DNA of 64,000 bases from Janthinobacterium sp. Marseille (GCF_000013625.1 NC_009659.1:3162001-3226000); one strand, 5' to 3'. Positions 1-10,539 are shown, counted from the first letter of the stretch. A program made the numbers and translations. The notes: generated by a model not told the origin, from the letters alone.

Positions 1-3000
1 CCTTGCGCCATTCCAGGCTACCGCCATACTTCAGGCCATCCTTCTTATAGCCTACCGAGCCGCCCAAGGCACGGCGCTCCAGGTCGCCTGCCAACGGATC
101 GGACACCGTACCGTACTCTGCCTTGGCACCCCAGTTCCAGCGGTCATTCGGTGCCCAGTCCATACCGAAAGCCTGCGTCAGGCTTTGCGGGCCGGCGCCA
201 TTCGACGCACGGCCTTCGCCGAACACACGCAACTGGTCGGAAACTCGTGTGCTGGAGCCGGACACCAGCGTTCCTTGACGGCCACGCCAGGCGATATCAG
301 GACTCTCGGTTTCCATCGCATAAGTCAGGTAGGCATTGCTGCGATCCGATACACGGTAATCCGCACCAACCTTACCACCTACACCCATACTGCCATCCGA
401 TAACTCAGCGATCAGTTTGACCCGTTCACTGACTTGCAGGGAGCCACCGACACCAACGCGATTATTTGCATCGCGGCTGGCGTCATGTTCCACCGTCGCC
501 TGTACAAAACCGTAAGCTTCCCAATCATCTTTCTCACCTGGCTTGCCATCCTTGCGATCCGGCTTATAGCCTACGCGCACCTGCGCATCGGTACGTGCAC
601 CGGTTTGCGACAACAAGGGGCTCGCATTCGCGACCACGTTGCTGCGATCATCCATGCGTGCACCGACGGCCACATCCCATTCCGGATTAATGGTTTGACG
701 CACTGCGACCTCAAGGTTCTTGCTGTCCTGCAGGTCGCCATTGCGCTGGTCAGCCTTAACCAGCAAGCGGGTGCCTTCAACTACTTCGACATCAGCATTC
801 ACACCATGCTGCTTGATCGCTTCGCCACCGACACCAATCTGTCCGGGTGCGGAATAGCCGCGTTCGCGATTCTGTGCGTAAGTCGAGAACTTGCCTTTCA
901 TATTGTCGGTCACTTCAGCCAGGTCGACTGCCGCTTCCACACGCTGCGCACCGGCAGTCTGGTTGGTGTTGGTATTGAGACTATTGAAACCAAAGCCGCC
1001 ATCGAGCGAAGTTTGCGAACCATTGCCTGCTCCTTTCGATTGCGCTACTTCAAACTTGACCCAGGTACCCGGCTTGTAACGGAAGGTACCGTCTACGCCT
1101 TTCAAAGTCTGGCTGGTGCCATCTTCACCCTGGTGATAACTGCTGATACCCAGCTGCACATGGTCATTCAGCCATTGGCTGCCGCGGAAACCGGTCGACA
1201 GATTGTTAATGGCTGTAACGCCCGGCGCATATTCATAAGTGGTTACCAGGTAAACCGGATTACCACTGACGGCCGACGTCATGATCAGGCTGGCGCTGCC
1301 ACCGGTTGATGACAATGGCGATTGCAAGAGAATGCGACCTTGCAGGTAATTGATTTCATAGTCTTGCGCCGGTGCCAGTTCACGGCGTTCTATCACCATG
1401 CCCGAATCCTTGTCACGTACCTCGACCCATACCCGTTCCGAGCCTTGGGTGATATCCAGATGGCGCAGGTAGTACAGCGAACCACCGGTACCACGGAACT
1501 CTTCACGCGAAGACAACGTGCCCGGATCTGCCAGGAAGGCATCGATCTGCGTTTGCTTCTCACCGTAGGTAGTCGCATCTTCCGAACGATGACGCAGCTG
1601 CGCACCGTACAAGCCACGCGAGTACTGCATCAATTCCGTGCCCGACCATGTGGTTTTGAAATTACCCCACAGCACATGCGAATCGCCTTTTTGCAATTTC
1701 ACGAAGAACTTGCCTTGGGTCGGTGCGTCGTCCACGGTCGTACTGTCATCACCATACACCGGGTAATACAGATTCGGATCGATACTGCGCAATAGGTACT
1801 TCGGATCCTTGCTGGAGAAGTTCGAGAACAAATCCTTGAATGGTCCTTCACGCGTATCTGCGGAAGCCGTCAACAGGTACTCGCCCTTGATTTTCCCTTT
1901 CAGGTAAAACGCAGCGCGACCGTCGACATAGACCTTGTTGTCGTAGTGATCACCGTTATCACCTGTTACCAGTTTGATCGGGCCTGACGCATTATTCTTG
2001 CCGACAGTAAGATCACCCAGTGCCAGATAGAACCAGTCATCCGCTGCGATATTCAGGTTACGACGGAAGCTGTTTGCACGGCCGTCGGCTTCGGTCACCG
2101 TTACTTCGACCGACTGTGGACCGGCGGGCATGATCTGCTTCATCGCAAATTTGCCATTCGCATCAACCGGCAAATCCAGTCCGAGTGCCGCCACACGCTG
2201 TCCCGCCTGCATGTGCGTTCCATTAACGGTAATGGTGCCACCTGTCACCGGGATATTACGCAGCGCCAGACTGTTTTCGCCATAGCCGGTCAGGCGTTCG
2301 CGTTCTATCTTGTCCTTGTCTTCATTCGCAGGCATTGCGCGATTCAGCAAGCTCAATGACTTCAGGCTGGTTTCATCGAAACGCCCTTGTTCGTCATAAA
2401 CGCGCAACAGATAGAAGACCTGGTCATCCGTCGTGTTGGCCGGCGCTGTCCAGTTGGTTACACCGTTCCAGGAAACGGGCAATACTTCGATTGGCTTTTC
2501 CTGGGTCTTTTGACCGGCACGGAACAAGCGCAGCTCGGCCTTCTTCAGCCACGGAATATAGTTGGACCAGGCACGGAATTCGACTGGCTGGCCTTTCACC
2601 GCCGCATTCGGCGTCGCCCAGATGTTCATCGTCGGTGCAATTGCCAGGCTGTCGTAGCGCACCTGGATATCTGCACGTTCCAATGCAACGTCGGTACAAC
2701 GCTGGCCATCGGCTTCGTTCGCTTCATTGCCGTGGAAAGGTTCACCATCGATCGTGATACGGAACGGCGCATCTATTTGCGATACGGCTTGTGGCGAACA
2801 AGGTGCAGGCTTGGGCAAGGCGACCACTGGCGGAGCCACATCAAACCAGACTTGCAAGGCGACGCGACGGTTACGCGACATGCCTTCAGGTGTCGCATTC
2901 GACGCCAGCGGCTGGCTTTCACCTTTGCCGTCTATCGAATACGTGATCGCAGGATTGTTCAGCGCCTGCTTCAGGTATGCGGCAACCGTCAGGGCACGCG

Positions 3001-3469
3001 CTTCCGACAAACCCTGGTTATCGGTAAAGATACGTTTGGCGTTCGGCGACAGACCTTGATTATCGGTATGGCCGACGACCGCAATGCGCATACCGGCGAT
3101 CACGCCTTTTCTTGCGTGTATTTCTGCTACCAGCGCATCGAGTGATTCTTTTGCCGATGGCGTGAGATCAGCTTTACCGGAAACGAAGAGGCTTAAACCC
3201 TTTGCTTCCTGTAATGACTTGCTCATATCCGCCTGTGCAGCAGGAACTTGGGCGGCACGATTACGCATTTCGATCGCCTCTGCGCGCGTCACGCCGGACG
3301 GCATAGGATAGGCAATTGCCGGCTGCACTTCTGTTGGCGGCGGTACCGAATACAAATCGATGCGGCCGTTATCGATACGCTTGCCGTCTACATCTGTATC
3401 CGCCCATGTGGATGGGCCTGCAAACAACATGCTGATCGCCAATGCGATGGTGTGTGGTCGGAACATCAT
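1..3469 (-). CDS. OmpA-domain outer-membrane protein with probable beta-barrel (3' end outside window)
   Basis: The gene begins at the ATG at 3469, whose first bases overlap the TGA stop of the giant DUF11 gene (ATGA), so the two are translationally coupled. At least 1156 codons are visible and the end lies off the left edge. A signal peptide covers about residues 1-23. An OmpA-type peptidoglycan-binding domain spans about 85-205, with the motif GHTDNQG near 131 and NRRV near 199. Ig/FlgD-like segments follow. From about residue 470 onward the sequence is rich in alternating Tyr/Gly/Asp strands (for example LYYPVYGDDS), which looks like an outer-membrane beta-barrel. An OmpA domain at the N terminus is unusual, since it is normally C-terminal. 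Inferred role: anchoring or exporting the neighbouring giant protein at the outer membrane. The exact family is not identified. Confidence 0.8.
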   Translation of the reverse strand, partial: MMFRPHTIALAISMLFAGPSTWADTDVDGKRIDNGRIDLYSVPPPTEVQPAIAYPMPSGVTRAEAIEMRNRAAQVPAAQADMSKSLQEAKGLSLFVSGKADLTPSAKESLDALVAEIHARKGVIAGMRIAVVGHTDNQGLSPNAKRIFTDNQGLSEARALTVAAYLKQALNNPAITYSIDGKGESQPLASNATPEGMSRNRRVALQVWFDVAPPVVALPKPAPCSPQAVSQIDAPFRITIDGEPFHGNEANEADGQRCTDVALERADIQVRYDSLAIAPTMNIWATPNAAVKGQPVEFRAWSNYIPWLKKAELRLFRAGQKTQEKPIEVLPVSWNGVTNWTAPANTTDDQVFYLLRVYDEQGRFDETSLKSLSLLNRAMPANEDKDKIERERLTGYGENSLALRNIPVTGGTITVNGTHMQAGQRVAALGLDLPVDANGKFAMKQIMPAGPQSVEVTVTEADGRANSFRRNLNIAADDWFYLALGDLTVGKNNASGPIKLVTGDNGDHYDNKVYVDGRAAFYLKGKIKGEYLLTASADTREGPFKDLFSNFSSKDPKYLLRSIDPNLYYPVYGDDSTTVDDAPTQGKFFVKLQKGDSHVLWGNFKTTWSGTELMQYSRGLYGAQLRHRSEDATTYGEKQTQIDAFLADPGTLSSREEFRGTGGSLYYLRHLDITQGSERVWVEVRDKDSGMVIERRELAPAQDYEINYLQGRILLQSPLSSTGGSASLIMTSAVSGNPVYLVTTYEYAPGVTAINNLSTGFRGSQWLNDHVQLGISSYHQGEDGTSQTLKGVDGTFRYKPGTWVKFEVAQSKGAGNGSQTSLDGGFGFNSLNTNTNQTAGAQRVEAAVDLAEVTDNMKGKFSTYAQNRERGYSAPGQIGVGGEAIKQHGVNADVEVVEGTRLLVKADQRNGDLQDSKNLEVAVRQTINPEWDVAVGARMDDRSNVVANASPLLSQTGARTDAQVRVGYKPDRKDGKPGEKDDWEAYGFVQATVEHDASRDANNRVGVGGSLQVSERVKLIAELSDGSMGVGGKVGADYRVSDRSNAYLTYAMETESPDIAWRGRQGTLVSGSSTRVSDQLRVFGEGRASNGAGPQSLTQAFGMDWAPNDRWNWGAKAEYGTVSDPLAGDLERRALGGSVGYKKDGLKYGGSLEWRK

Positions 3470-6400
3470 TGCGCGCCCTCCAGCTCAGTTTCAATCATCA
3501 GCGGCACAAGTGGTTCGCTTTCCTCATGACCTTTCTTCCGCTTCTCCTTCCACATTCGCTGTATTCGTTCACTGACGGCAGCAATACGTTTCTTGGCAAT
3601 ATCCTTCGATTCCTGACCCTGGCGGTATGCGATACGCAAAACCGTAGGACGTGTTTGCAGTTGCACAGGCAATTTATCCAGCTCCGAGATATAAGGTGCT
3701 TGCAATTCCGTGCCATCACCAACGAATGCAGCACCGGAAAGTTCCAGTCGCACTACGCGATGTACGGTTGCACCAAAATTGAGTTTGACCATCTTGCCGC
3801 GCGTCACACGAACATCACGCGGGTTCTCTGTTGTCAGGCGATAACCGGATGGCAGCGTGCGTTCATCCACCTTCATGACAAAGTTGGAACCGCGGTCTGC
3901 ATTCGGGATTGCCGCGCAAGCCACGTGGAAACGTCCTTCCTGATCGCTGGTCACCAGCAAGCCGCGTGCAGTAGCGATACGCACATTGGCGATACCTGGC
4001 TCACCCTGGTCCTGATAACCGTTGGCGTTCTTGTCATCGAAAATCTTGCCGATGATGTCCGAACAGTCAAAGGTAGGATCCGGTACCACGCGCACGGTGG
4101 CGGTCGCAGTATTCGAGACTTGCGTCTTGGCTATGTTGTTGAGCGCAGAGACGCGATTGACGAATTCACCTTCGGCAACACCGGTACCGACTACCAGCAT
4201 CATGCGCAATGTCTTACGTTCACCCGCTGTAAAGGTCTGGTTCGGCCAGGTCAGGTTGCGGCCATTGACCAATGGCTCTGTCGGCACGCCATTCAGCGAT
4301 GCGGTACCGGTGCGATAACGGAAGCCGGCCGGAATTACATCGACCACATCAATACCCGTCAAGGTCGCACCCAGGGTATTGGTTGCGGTGATGGTGTATG
4401 GCACCAGGTCGCCACGCACGACGTTCACCAATGGAGTGCTCTTCGTCATCACAATCGCACCACCAAGCACCGGATCCAACGGGATATGGTTATTCCCTAC
4501 GTTGGCCGACTTGGTAGGACCCGGCGTATTGGTCAGGTTGAAAGTGGTGTAGTACTGCGTGCTGCCTGATCCGAGGGAACTGGTCGTTGCCGGACAAGTA
4601 ACCGGGTTTTGCTTTGTGATTGCCAGCGCCGGTGCACCAATGTTGGATTGCACCAGAGCCGGATCCGGCGTCGGCGAAACCAGCAAGGTATTCGTACATG
4701 TCGGCAGCATCGTCGATGGTGATGTCACATAGCCTGCCGGATATGTAGTCACGACCAGGGTATAGGTACCCGGTGGCGCAAGTGAGTTCAGCAGGAACTG
4801 GTACAGGCCATCTGCACCTGTAGTTGAAGCCGCAATGCCACCCACCACGTGCAGCGCCGCATCGAATCCGGCCGGGCCCTGGATAGTGACAACAGCACCT
4901 GCCACCGGTTGACGTGTGATCGCGTCATACACCACACCCGTTGCACCGCCATGCCCTTCTTCCGCGAAGTTATTGTTCAGCGACGAAGTATTCGGCGGCA
5001 GAATGATGTTGCTGATACGACTTGGCGTTACTGCCGGTGTCGTAGCCGTACCCGGTGTACCACCGTTTGGTACCGGGCCTGCCGTAGTAATGCCGTTACC
5101 GGTACCAGCCGGCTGGGTCGGCTCGAGGATGGAATAAGTCCCTGGCAACAAACCACTGAAGCTGTAATTGCCGTCAGCATCCGTCGTAGTCGTGCCAACC
5201 ACTGTATTCGCCGCATTCAGCAACTGGATGGTGACGCCTGCGAGTGGCGTGTCGACACCACTCTCAAATGTGCCATTTGGAACCGGGTTGTTATCCTTGA
5301 AAACTTTGCCGGAAATAGTCGACGCCGCAATCTCTGCAAAGTTGTTGTTAACCGAACCGGAAATCTCTCCGCCGCCACCAGCGTTCAGGATGACATTGGC
5401 AATCTGGCTCGTAGTCGTACTAGGATTCGATGCCACACCGGCCGTACCGGTGCTACCAGCAACACCAACGATAGTGCCGGCGGTAGTTGCACCATTCACA
5501 GTTCCTGCTGGCTGAACGACCTGACAGATCGAATAACTGGCGGCCGGCAGGTCGGCAAAGATGTAATTACCCAACGCATCTGTCGTCGTCGTATTCAGTA
5601 AAGGACCGGCACAAGTTGGCCCACTACGTAACTCAATAGGAGTATTGGCAATCGGTGTATCGGTTCCACTTTCGAAGGTGCCATTAGGCACAACGTTGTT
5701 GTCCTTGAATACCTTGCCGGAAATATAGCCACGCGTATTGATCGTCAAAGGTGCGTTGGCCGGATTCTGGTTATTGCCCAGATTGGTTTGCAATGCACCG
5801 GCCGGTATATTGTTGACGTGTACACCCGCGGCAAAGCCGGTGACATTGACGTCAATAGAACATCCACCTGGTGGAATCGTGCCGCCGCTACGCAGTCGGA
5901 CACTGGTTGCGTTAGGTGCCGCATCAACTATGCCACCGCAGCTCGTCGTCATTGCCGGAGTCGCAGTCAGGCTGATCTGGCCAGGCGCAATCGGCAAGAC
6001 ATCATCAAAATTGGATGACAGAGTCATCGTCGCCGCATTGTTATTGCTAATGACGATGCTCAGGCGTGACACACCATTCGGTGGAATCACCGCCGGTGAA
6101 AACTGTTTGCTGACAGTTGGCGGAGTAGAGACGACCAGCTCTGCGCGTGTCGGCTCTTCATTGACGACGCCTTCATTGGTCGTCACAGCACCAGCCGGGA
6201 TCAAATTGGTATACGTACCGGAGACATTGCTCAGGACATTGACCGTCACGGTGCAAGAACTGGTCGCGGCAATCGTCGCACCGCTCAAGCGAATACTGGT
6301 CGCTGAAGGATCGGCCGACACAGCGCCACCGGCGCAAGTAGTACTTGCGCCAGGCGTCGGCGCAACTACCAGGCCCGCCGGCAAGACATCCGTCACATTG

Positions 6401-9400
6401 ACGCCGGTCAGGCTGGTCGCATTATTGTTTTGAAAACTGAGGGTCAATACGGCAACTGCACCTGGTGCCTTGTTATCGATACCGGTGGTGAAGCCTGCCG
6501 GATTACCTGCATCCAGGGTAAGCAGGCTGAACGCTTTGTGCACTGAGAGCGGTACTTTTGCGCGCAGTGTATCGGTCGTAGGCGCGGTATTGTTGACGGT
6601 TGTGCCGCCAAGGGTGATCGACAAGGCACCAGTCGGAATCGTATTGACGTAGTCACCCTGTGCGGCAACCTGCACGTCGATTTCCACCTGGCAGCTGCCT
6701 GGCACCAAGCCGTTCGCCGCAGCGATGCTGCCGCCATTTACATGTACCGCGTTACCACCGGAAGTCGTTACCACGCCACCGGCACAAGTCGTAGTCGGAT
6801 TTCCGCCATCTGCAGGGATGGTGACACCTGCCGGCAAGGTATCCGTTACGGTCAGATTGCTACCAACTTGCGAAGTCGGGTTGTAGAAAGTAATACGCAA
6901 ACGCGAACGATCGCCTGGCTGCACGACATTCGGCGTGAACTGCTTGACGATACCGACGTTGCTGCTGGTTGCCAGGCTGGTCGATGCCGGATTGCTGTTG
7001 GTCAAACCCTGGTCGGTATGCAAGGCACCGGCCGGAATGATGTTGGTCACACCTGCCGCTACGGTGGAGGTCACGTTGACCTTGACCGAACAAGTTGTAT
7101 TTGCCGCCAGTGAAGCAATACTCAGGCTGACAGAACGCGATCCCGGCACCGCCACCACATTACCGCCTGGGCAGGTCGTGCTTGCCACCGGGTTAGCTGT
7201 AATAACCCAACCATTTTCCGGTGCACCGGCAGTACCATCGGTCGTGAAGTAATCGGTCACGCCCATATTGGTAACACCCTGGGTACCACTGTTGATATCA
7301 ATCGTCAGTTGACTAACCTGACCCGGGAAAGTCAAAGTCGACGGATTGGTGGATTTGAGAATGGTCAGGCTGGTTGCGGCGTTATGGATCAAGGTTGCAG
7401 TGACCGGCAATACATTGCGGACTCCGCCATCTGCCTTGATGCCATCGGCTGGAATACTGTTAAGCCAGTTCGCATTTCCGGTCGCAATCACATCGAACAA
7501 CAATGAACATGTGCCGCCACCATTGATGCTGGCTCCTGTAAGGGAAATTGCAGCAGCGCCGGCCGCACCGGTAATGACGGGGGTTCCTGCGCAAGTCGAG
7601 TAAGCGTTAGTCGGATCGGCCAGTACCATGCCGGCAGGCAAAGGATCCGTCACCGATACATTGGTCAATGGCAGCGAGCTGGAATTCAGCAACTGCACGG
7701 TAACCGTTGATTTGCCGCCGGAGGTAACGCTGGCAGGATTGAAGCTTTTGTTGGCGGCTAAAGCCGAGGTATAAGTCAGCGTCGCCGAATTAGTCAGCAA
7801 GGGTGCGAGGGAACGCACCTGGTTATTTGCCAGCGTTTCATTACCGCCTACCGTCGCAGTATTCGGATATACGCCGGCCGGACCGACAACGTCCACCTGC
7901 AACACGCAGGTCCCATCTGCACCGGTACCGTTATTGGCGCGTGCCGGAACGGTCGCCCCGTTCATGCCGATAGAGGTTGAGCCAGGTACCGCATCTATAG
8001 TCGGTGCGCCGCAAGTGCTGGCAGCATTCGACGGCGAGGCAATCCGTAACTGCCCACCACCGGAGTTTGCCAGTTGCAAGGTATCGGAAATCGTTACGCT
8101 GGTCAGTGGATTGGTCGATTTGTTCGACAAGGTAATCGCCATACGAACAATCGTGCCTTCGGCAAAGGTACTGACGCCTGGAGCCGATTCCGCAAATGCT
8201 TTTCGTACTGCGAGGACTGGAACAGTATTGTTCGGCGGAGTCGTGTTGGACCCGCTGCCATTACATACCTGACCACCGCCATTGTTGTAGCAGACTCCGC
8301 CACTATTGATGACGTTGGCGGTCGATGTATTTGTAGTCAGCGAAGTCATCGCCCAGATACTGATCGTGCAAGAGCCCGGTGCATTGATGCTGACGCGGCC
8401 GGGGATAGTCGTTAATCCGACCACAACGGCAGTAGGCGCAGTAGTACCGAGCGGGCTGCTGGAACTCACCGCACCGCAACCTGCACCCGACACAGTAGGC
8501 GTGTAGTTGACGCCATTGATGGTGCCTGTAAGGAAGGTTTGGCCATTGGTGAAAGTATCGGAAACCGTCACATTGTTAATGGCGCCGGCACCATAGTTCT
8601 CTACCGTGATGTTGTAACGAATCGGATTACCGGGAGCAACGACGGTAGGCGTGGAGCTCTTCAGAACACGCAAATCATCGGCCACCAGAATCGATGCAGA
8701 AGCGGCCTGGCTGCGAATCGCCGGATTACCCACATTGACGTCACCTTCTCCGATAGCATTGGTATAGGTGACGGGAACGCCTGTAGTTTGCACACGACCG
8801 GTGAAGTTCACCGTGACGGTACAAGAACCGGGTACTGCACCAACTTTTGCCGGGATGCTACCGCCTGCCAGCGTAAATCCGAGTGGCGTAAACGACGGAA
8901 CTGCACCGCATGTGCTGCTGGCACCGGTGACCAACAATCCTTTGGTCCCATCTGCGCCACCCACGCCATCAATCGGTGAGTCGGTAAAACTGCTGATGGC
9001 GAGCGCCGTATCGCCGTCATTTGTCAGCGTGATGATGAAGCTGCCATTCTCTCCGCTCGATAATGCGTTATTCGAAAAAGCCTTCGAAACCTTCAATGGC
9101 GAAATTACCGTGAGGTTTGCAGTCGCATCCGCATCGGCCGGAATCCCCAAACCGGTGGTAAAACCGGTCGAACGATTAATGCGGTTGGTTTGTATGCCGG
9201 TCGTGTAAGTGCCGTTGGTCTGGTTCGCTTCGACATTGATTGTGAAAGTACAAAATCCATTCGCCGGCAAGCTGCCGTTACCACTTACCGTGGTGTCACC
9301 GCTTACCGGAACCGGATTGAAAGCCGGTGCGGCACCGCTACTACACACAGCAGTTGCATTTGGTGTCGCCGCGACCTTGATAATCGCATTGCCGCCAAGT

Positions 9401-10074
9401 TGGGGGAAAGCATCGGCGATATTGAAGCTATCGATCGCAACCGGATTCGGATTCCTGGCGATTACCGTCAAGGTAGTCGGTGCGCCGCCAAGGACCAGGG
9501 TGGAATTTGCAAATGACTTTTCTATCTTCGGCTGCGCCAGTGCGCGTACGCCAAATGTCTGGGTAACCGTGCCACTATTTGCGACCGGCACACCTGGTCC
9601 GACGCCTTCGGTACCACTCACCGCACCGCTGGCCAGGACATAATCGTAGCTGGCTGCGGTTCCGCTGGATGTCCCTGCAGTGACAGGAATATCAATCGTA
9701 CAAGTGCCGTCCACATTACCGGCTGCCGCCGGGATCGCTCCGCCATTCAGCTGGACTTGCTGCGTACCCATTACCGCAGTTACTGCTCCGCATGTGGAAA
9801 CAGCGGCACCGGCAATTTTCAAACCATTTGGCAAAGTACCCGGCAAATTATTGCTGAAAGTGGCTGCACTGATTGCGTCTGAAGCGCTGTTAGACAAGGT
9901 GATACGCAGAGTGCGAATCTCGCCTGGATAAAAAGAAGACGGGTCCGGCGTCGTCACCGACGCAGTCAGCGCAGCAAATGCAGACATTGGCAACACGCCC
10001 AGCATCAAGGCCAATGGCATTGATCGGAGCAGTGATGCAAAAGACGATTTGGCAAAAAATGTGGATCGCGACAT
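3466..10074 (-). CDS. Giant DUF11/SdrD-repeat secreted surface protein (2202 aa)
   Basis: A signal peptide (about residues 1-34, ending SAFA) is followed by about ten DUF11-like Ig modules of roughly 140 residues each, up to about residue 1445. Each module carries one Cys in a TCGA/TCAGG-type turn and a second in a CT-x-x-V-x-V strand, which suggests one disulfide per module. Two SdrD-B-like modules starting ISGKVFKDNN lie near 1448 and 1585, a carboxypeptidase-regulatory-like module near 1708, a canonical DUF11 domain near 1868 and a third SdrD-like module (GKIFDDKNANGYQDQGE) near 2003. The last 90 residues are basic and helical and include a strand-helix pattern (VLRIAYRQGQ) reminiscent of half an OmpA fold. 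There is no LPXTG motif or autotransporter barrel. The coupled OmpA/barrel gene downstream probably supplies anchoring. Function is inferred: adhesin or stalk-like surface structure. Confidence 0.85.
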   Translation of the reverse strand: MSRSTFFAKSSFASLLRSMPLALMLGVLPMSAFAALTASVTTPDPSSFYPGEIRTLRITLSNSASDAISAATFSNNLPGTLPNGLKIAGAAVSTCGAVTAVMGTQQVQLNGGAIPAAAGNVDGTCTIDIPVTAGTSSGTAASYDYVLASGAVSGTEGVGPGVPVANSGTVTQTFGVRALAQPKIEKSFANSTLVLGGAPTTLTVIARNPNPVAIDSFNIADAFPQLGGNAIIKVAATPNATAVCSSGAAPAFNPVPVSGDTTVSGNGSLPANGFCTFTINVEANQTNGTYTTGIQTNRINRSTGFTTGLGIPADADATANLTVISPLKVSKAFSNNALSSGENGSFIITLTNDGDTALAISSFTDSPIDGVGGADGTKGLLVTGASSTCGAVPSFTPLGFTLAGGSIPAKVGAVPGSCTVTVNFTGRVQTTGVPVTYTNAIGEGDVNVGNPAIRSQAASASILVADDLRVLKSSTPTVVAPGNPIRYNITVENYGAGAINNVTVSDTFTNGQTFLTGTINGVNYTPTVSGAGCGAVSSSSPLGTTAPTAVVVGLTTIPGRVSINAPGSCTISIWAMTSLTTNTSTANVINSGGVCYNNGGGQVCNGSGSNTTPPNNTVPVLAVRKAFAESAPGVSTFAEGTIVRMAITLSNKSTNPLTSVTISDTLQLANSGGGQLRIASPSNAASTCGAPTIDAVPGSTSIGMNGATVPARANNGTGADGTCVLQVDVVGPAGVYPNTATVGGNETLANNQVRSLAPLLTNSATLTYTSALAANKSFNPASVTSGGKSTVTVQLLNSSSLPLTNVSVTDPLPAGMVLADPTNAYSTCAGTPVITGAAGAAAISLTGASINGGGTCSLLFDVIATGNANWLNSIPADGIKADGGVRNVLPVTATLIHNAATSLTILKSTNPSTLTFPGQVSQLTIDINSGTQGVTNMGVTDYFTTDGTAGAPENGWVITANPVASTTCPGGNVVAVPGSRSVSLSIASLAANTTCSVKVNVTSTVAAGVTNIIPAGALHTDQGLTNSNPASTSLATSSNVGIVKQFTPNVVQPGDRSRLRITFYNPTSQVGSNLTVTDTLPAGVTIPADGGNPTTTCAGGVVTTSGGNAVHVNGGSIAAANGLVPGSCQVEIDVQVAAQGDYVNTIPTGALSITLGGTTVNNTAPTTDTLRAKVPLSVHKAFSLLTLDAGNPAGFTTGIDNKAPGAVAVLTLSFQNNNATSLTGVNVTDVLPAGLVVAPTPGASTTCAGGAVSADPSATSIRLSGATIAATSSCTVTVNVLSNVSGTYTNLIPAGAVTTNEGVVNEEPTRAELVVSTPPTVSKQFSPAVIPPNGVSRLSIVISNNNAATMTLSSNFDDVLPIAPGQISLTATPAMTTSCGGIVDAAPNATSVRLRSGGTIPPGGCSIDVNVTGFAAGVHVNNIPAGALQTNLGNNQNPANAPLTINTRGYISGKVFKDNNVVPNGTFESGTDTPIANTPIELRSGPTCAGPLLNTTTTDALGNYIFADLPAASYSICQVVQPAGTVNGATTAGTIVGVAGSTGTAGVASNPSTTTSQIANVILNAGGGGEISGSVNNNFAEIAASTISGKVFKDNNPVPNGTFESGVDTPLAGVTIQLLNAANTVVGTTTTDADGNYSFSGLLPGTYSILEPTQPAGTGNGITTAGPVPNGGTPGTATTPAVTPSRISNIILPPNTSSLNNNFAEEGHGGATGVVYDAITRQPVAGAVVTIQGPAGFDAALHVVGGIAASTTGADGLYQFLLNSLAPPGTYTLVVTTYPAGYVTSPSTMLPTCTNTLLVSPTPDPALVQSNIGAPALAITKQNPVTCPATTSSLGSGSTQYYTTFNLTNTPGPTKSANVGNNHIPLDPVLGGAIVMTKSTPLVNVVRGDLVPYTITATNTLGATLTGIDVVDVIPAGFRYRTGTASLNGVPTEPLVNGRNLTWPNQTFTAGERKTLRMMLVVGTGVAEGEFVNRVSALNNIAKTQVSNTATATVRVVPDPTFDCSDIIGKIFDDKNANGYQDQGEPGIANVRIATARGLLVTSDQEGRFHVACAAIPNADRGSNFVMKVDERTLPSGYRLTTENPRDVRVTRGKMVKLNFGATVHRVVRLELSGAAFVGDGTELQAPYISELDKLPVQLQTRPTVLRIAYRQGQESKDIAKKRIAAVSERIQRMWKEKRKKGHEESEPLVPLMIETELEGAQ

Positions 10075-10168
10075 GACAGGCCTATCTACTTTTTAATTAA
10101 TTTTTGAATGCGGATCGCAACCATCGACTGATTGCAAAGTTGATCCAGCGCAATAAATTTCTGAACGG

Positions 10169-10224
10169 AATATAAAGTTGCAACAACGAAACTGCATGTA
10201 AACGTTCGTCAACGTTTGTAAACA
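10169..10224 (-). promoter_or_regulatory. Putative activator box and -10 element of the DUF11/OmpA operon
   Basis: Read on the minus strand, the box TGTTTACAAACGTTGACG (10224 to 10207) is followed after 32 bases by TATATT (10174 to 10169), about 95 bp before the ATG at 10074. No TTGACA-like -35 is seen at the expected distance, as for activator-dependent promoters. The same box with a 31-base spacer to TATAAT occurs before the LysM-FecR gene at 18192. The match between the two sites is 15 of 18, and all three differences are transitions. Confidence 0.6.
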
Positions 10225-10392
10225 CGGCTCGTTGGAGACCCAATGAATTCGCGGCATTTAACGCGGCATGCGTGCAAATAATTGCTGCGCGAGGTTAATT
10301 AGTTTCGCGATGGAAATGCTGACAAATCCTGATACGTACTGATGTAAAGGAAGGAGATATGGAGGGGATTGTTGGAACAGAGGGCCCGCAAG

Positions 10393-10414
10393 AATTTTTC
10401 CACAAGGAAAAATT
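10393..10414. repeat. Perfect palindrome, TTTCC-N4-GGAAA core
   Basis: Arms AATTTTTCC and GGAAAAATT are exact inverted repeats separated by ACAA. The core matches the palindromes at 10483-10500 and 17964-17981. Probably an operator for a dimeric regulator; which protein binds is unknown. Confidence 0.5.
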
Positions 10415-10482
10415 TCTCACATACAAAACAAGAAGTTAGCTTGCGTTTGATGAGCGCGTACGCACAACACGCACACGATTAA

Positions 10483-10500
10483 TATTTCCACATGGAAATA
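10483..10500. repeat. Palindrome TATTTCC-N4-GGAAATA
   Basis: Perfect 7-bp arms separated by ACAT. The arms are identical to those at 17964-17981 in the fmdA-like/fecR intergenic region, where the spacer is ATAC. Candidate operator shared by the two regions. Confidence 0.5.
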
Positions 10501-10521
10501 AAATAGCGATTTTTTTCGTAG

Positions 10522-10539
10522 CGTTAACATTTGCAAACA
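10522..10539 (-). promoter_or_regulatory. Second copy of the 18-bp box, identical to the one at 18075
   Basis: The plus strand reads CGTTAACATTTGCAAACA, the exact reverse complement of 18075-18092. It points toward the DUF11 gene, like the proximal copy, but lies about 450 bp upstream of it. It may be a distal operator or serve an unmapped upstream start site. A TTTCC-N4-GGAAA palindrome sits 22 bases away. Confidence 0.55.

Noticed and set aside
434..1795. Plus-strand frames of 291 and 157 residues
   Set aside because: They are antisense to the OmpA/barrel gene, whose minus-strand translation is coherent throughout.
3442..9643. Many long plus-strand frames opposite the giant DUF11 gene
   Set aside because: They lack recognisable domains and arise from low stop density opposite a Thr/Gly/Val-rich repetitive gene; the minus frame has a signal peptide and clear modules.
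3466..10074. CRISPR-like or DNA-level tandem repeats
   Set aside because: The periodicity is at the protein level (Ig-like modules); no short identical DNA repeats with unique spacers are present.
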